Shown: positions 21,608-23,625 of the stretch, piece after piece
How the letters are laid out: every line of letters begins with the position of its first letter
Numbering within the stretch: the stretch's first letter is position 1
Assembly (NCBI GenBank): GCA_025938035.1
Contig: JAICQE010000051.1
Coordinates: 1 to 23,625, forward strand
Direction: 5' to 3'
Length of the DNA stretch: 23,625 nt
DNA from: Vicinamibacteria bacterium
GTDB taxonomy: Bacteria > Acidobacteriota > Vicinamibacteria > Vicinamibacterales > UBA2999
Notes under the pieces: generated by a model
Seen by the model: only the letters and a program-made list of their open reading frames with translations
What the model was told of the DNA's origin: nothing
The model's database searches: none
Program-made: the position numbers and the translations under genes

Positions 21608-23625
21608 ATGACACTGCATCGGACGCTGTTCGCGCTGGCCGTCGCCGCTGCTTCGACGCTCGCCGCACTGGTCACGGCGCAGCAGACACGGCCGCAGGGC
21701 CCGTGCGACATCTATTCGGCGGCGGGGACCCCGTGCGTCACCGCGCACTCGACGGTGCGATCGCTGTCGTCGCGCTATGGCGGTCCGCTCTATCAGGTGA
21801 AGCGCGTCGACGGACGTCTGCTCGATATCGGCGTCATCGCCGGCGGTTTTGCCGATGCCGCGGCTCAGGACCGCTTTTGCGCGGGCACGCTGTGTTACAT
21901 CAACCGCATCTACGACCAGTCGGGCAAGGGCAACGACTTGATGCAGGCGCCGCCGGGCCCACTCTACCCGGGCCCCGACAAGGGCGCCTTCGACACCCAG
22001 CCGATTGCCGACATGGCGCCGATCACGATCGGCGGCGGACACAAGGCGTATGGCGTCTACATCATGCCTGGTATGGGTTTCCGCAACAACAATGCCCGCG
22101 ACCTGCCAATTGACGATGAGCCCGCCGGCATTCACGCGGTGGTGGACGGCGAGCATTATTCCAACGGCTGCTGCTTCAATTACGGCAATGCTTCGACCAA
22201 CGGACTCGCGGTCGGGACCGGCACGATGGAGAGCGTCTATTTCGGTACCTCCACCGGCTGGGGCAGCGGATCGGGCCCCGGTCCCTGGATCATGTCGGAC
22301 ATGGAGGCCGGGCTCTTCTCCGGCTACAACCCGCGCGTCAACGAGGCGAACCCCACGATCAAGTGGCGGTTCGTGACCGGCGTGTTCGGCGGCGGCGGCC
22401 GCAATTTCTGGGAGCTGAAAGGGGGCAACGCTCAAGGAGGCGGTTTGCAGACCTTCTATGCCGGGGTGCGTCCCGGCTCGAAGGAAAACAGCGCCTATTA
22501 CCCGATGCACAAGAAGGGCGCCATTCAGATGGGCAACGGTGGCGACAACGGCAACGGGTCCGCGGGGACATTCTATGAAGGCGTGATGACGGCGGGCCAT
22601 CCCGGCGACGGCGTCGCCGACAAGGTGCAGGCAAATATCGTGGCGGCGCAGTACGACGTCGCGCGCCTGACCCAAACGCGGCTCACCAGCTTCACCCTGA
22701 ACGCGGTCAAGGACGTCACTGCGAGCTTCGTCAACACGTCGGCGGCGGCGCTGGAGAACGTACGGCTCACCGCGTCGCTGCCGGCCGGGTGGACAGCGCG
22801 CGCTTCCGGCTCCGCTACGTTTGCCTCGGTGGCGCCGGGCGCGTCTGTGCGCGCCATATTCCAGGTTGCCGCGCCGGCCCGCGCCAGCATGGGCTTTCTC
22901 ACGCTGCGTGCGGCCTGGAACGGCGGCGGGGATGTGAGCCAGCAGCGCGTGCGGAGCGTCGAGCCAGTCAAGATCAATGAGGTGCGCTTTGCCTCGGGCG
23001 GCAATGCCTCCGATCAGTTCATCGAGCTTTACAACGCGGGCCCCAATCCTGTGAACATTTCGGGCTGGCGGTTAATCAACACGCGCACCTGGTCGGCGCC
23101 GGTGACGCTGGCGATCATTCCGGCAGGCACAACGATCGCGGCGCGTTTGCATTACCTGCTGGCTCTTGCCAATTCCGGCCTGGCGGCGCCGGCGGCGGCA
23201 GGCGCCGCCACGGTCAACGTGCGCAGTATCGCCGGCCTTGTCCCGGGCGCGGAGATCGTCGTCGGCGGGGAGAGCAGCACCGTCAAGAGCGTCGGCACCG
23301 CCGCTGCGGCGCCGACGAAGGTATTCATCAACGTCTCGACCGGGCCGTGGCTGGATTTTCCCGCCGGCACGACCAATCTGCCGGTGCATAGCGCCGACGG
23401 TTTCACCGTGGGCGAGAAGATCAGCATCGACCTTGGCGGTGCCGCGGAGATCGCTACTGTGACGTCGGTAGGCAAGGCCGCGACTCAGACCACGCTCGCT
23501 GCCGCCAGCACATCGGGTGCGACCAGCATCAAGCTGGCGGCGCTGGCCAACGTCAGCGTCGGCGACACGCTGACCATCGGGACAGGCCAGCGCATGGAAC
23601 GCGCGGTGGTTGCCTCGGTTGGTAC
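21608..23625 (+). CDS. GH54 alpha-L-arabinofuranosidase, multidomain, 3' partial
   Basis: The frame stays open from ATG 21608 to the window end (672 codons visible). A signal peptide (residues 1-25) precedes a GH54 catalytic domain (about 30-350) with the family's start CDIYSAAGTPCVTAHST, six cysteines in the pattern known from fungal AbfB (including the vicinal CC in NGCCFNYG), likely nucleophile E233 in SDMEAGLFSG and acid/base D313 in NGGDNGNG. It should release arabinose side chains from hemicellulose or pectin outside the cytoplasm. Instead of the usual arabinose-binding CBM42, the tail has a NEW3-like beta-sandwich (about 360-440), a lamin-tail-like domain (455-530, KINEVRF...QFIELYN) and at least three repeats of about 37 residues. 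It may be a cell-surface enzyme. The end is outside the window. Confidence 0.92.
   Translation, partial: MTLHRTLFALAVAAASTLAALVTAQQTRPQGPCDIYSAAGTPCVTAHSTVRSLSSRYGGPLYQVKRVDGRLLDIGVIAGGFADAAAQDRFCAGTLCYINRIYDQSGKGNDLMQAPPGPLYPGPDKGAFDTQPIADMAPITIGGGHKAYGVYIMPGMGFRNNNARDLPIDDEPAGIHAVVDGEHYSNGCCFNYGNASTNGLAVGTGTMESVYFGTSTGWGSGSGPGPWIMSDMEAGLFSGYNPRVNEANPTIKWRFVTGVFGGGGRNFWELKGGNAQGGGLQTFYAGVRPGSKENSAYYPMHKKGAIQMGNGGDNGNGSAGTFYEGVMTAGHPGDGVADKVQANIVAAQYDVARLTQTRLTSFTLNAVKDVTASFVNTSAAALENVRLTASLPAGWTARASGSATFASVAPGASVRAIFQVAAPARASMGFLTLRAAWNGGGDVSQQRVRSVEPVKINEVRFASGGNASDQFIELYNAGPNPVNISGWRLINTRTWSAPVTLAIIPAGTTIAARLHYLLALANSGLAAPAAAGAATVNVRSIAGLVPGAEIVVGGESSTVKSVGTAAAAPTKVFINVSTGPWLDFPAGTTNLPVHSADGFTVGEKISIDLGGAAEIATVTSVGKAATQTTLAAASTSGATSIKLAALANVSVGDTLTIGTGQRMERAVVASVG
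23204..23623 (+). repeat. Three degenerate protein repeats in the GH54 tail
   Basis: Units at about 23204-23296, 23363-23473 and 23513-23623 share the plan A-T-x-(hydrophobic)-x-V, then GxxVGxxIxIG, then E-x-A-x-V-x-S-V-G. They are protein-level repeats of roughly 31-37 residues and differ at the nucleotide level. The array probably continues beyond the window. Confidence 0.65.

Noticed and set aside
21035..22675. 546-codon minus-strand frame opposite the methyltransferase and GH54 genes
   Set aside because: It crosses two clear plus-strand genes and has no recognisable domain.

Overview
The window is GC-rich bacterial DNA and almost entirely coding, with no rRNA, tRNA, CRISPR array or insertion sequence that I could see. 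A DUF6152 protein next to a large exported protein family (called here the GRWEG family, after its motif G-R-W-E/D-G-x-x-LVVxT), the many Sec-exported enzymes and the recurrent Pro/Gly/Ala-rich linkers suggest a soil-type Acidobacteriota, perhaps Vicinamibacteria. That placement is an inference from gene content only.

Layout. 1-2091: the 3' part of a gene joining a GRWEG-family tail to a metallo-beta-lactamase (MBL) fold, then a subclass B3-like MBL. 2182-7940: a LysR regulator, a class III CoA-transferase, two 2-hydroxyacyl-CoA dehydratase-family subunits and an MFS transporter. A palindromic element occurs about 50 bp upstream of both lysR and the CoA-transferase gene. 7937-12978: a tandem alpha/beta hydrolase, an esterase-like protein that appears to lack catalytic residues, a Cys-type sulfatase and a hydrolase paralogous to the second half of the tandem one. 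13013-16511: GRWEG protein, MBL hydrolase with a full ligand set, and two more GRWEG proteins. 16584-19747: a cytochrome c/PQQ sugar dehydrogenase fusion and a Tat-exported amidase. 19764-20899 (minus strand): DUF6152 and a fifth GRWEG protein. 20966-23625: a methyltransferase with a signal peptide and the 5' part of a GH54 arabinofuranosidase.

How the genes may work together. Most products carry signal peptides, and gene junctions are mostly overlaps or gaps of a few bases. This suggests a periplasmic or surface catabolic locus in which sulfatase, esterases, amidase, arabinofuranosidase and sugar dehydrogenase act on a decorated plant-type or sulfated substrate. The CoA-transferase, dehydratase pair and MFS transporter would handle an imported acid in the cytoplasm. 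This pathway is inference.

Most notable points: (1) a GRWEG-MBL gene fusion matched by an overlapping GRWEG/MBL gene pair elsewhere in the window; (2) the fused MBL has lost four of seven metal ligands; (3) a repeated dyad that may be the LysR operator; (4) a dehydratase pair with an unusual cysteine distribution and no activator gene in view; (5) five GRWEG paralogues of unknown function; (6) a GH54 enzyme with an unusual C-terminal architecture.
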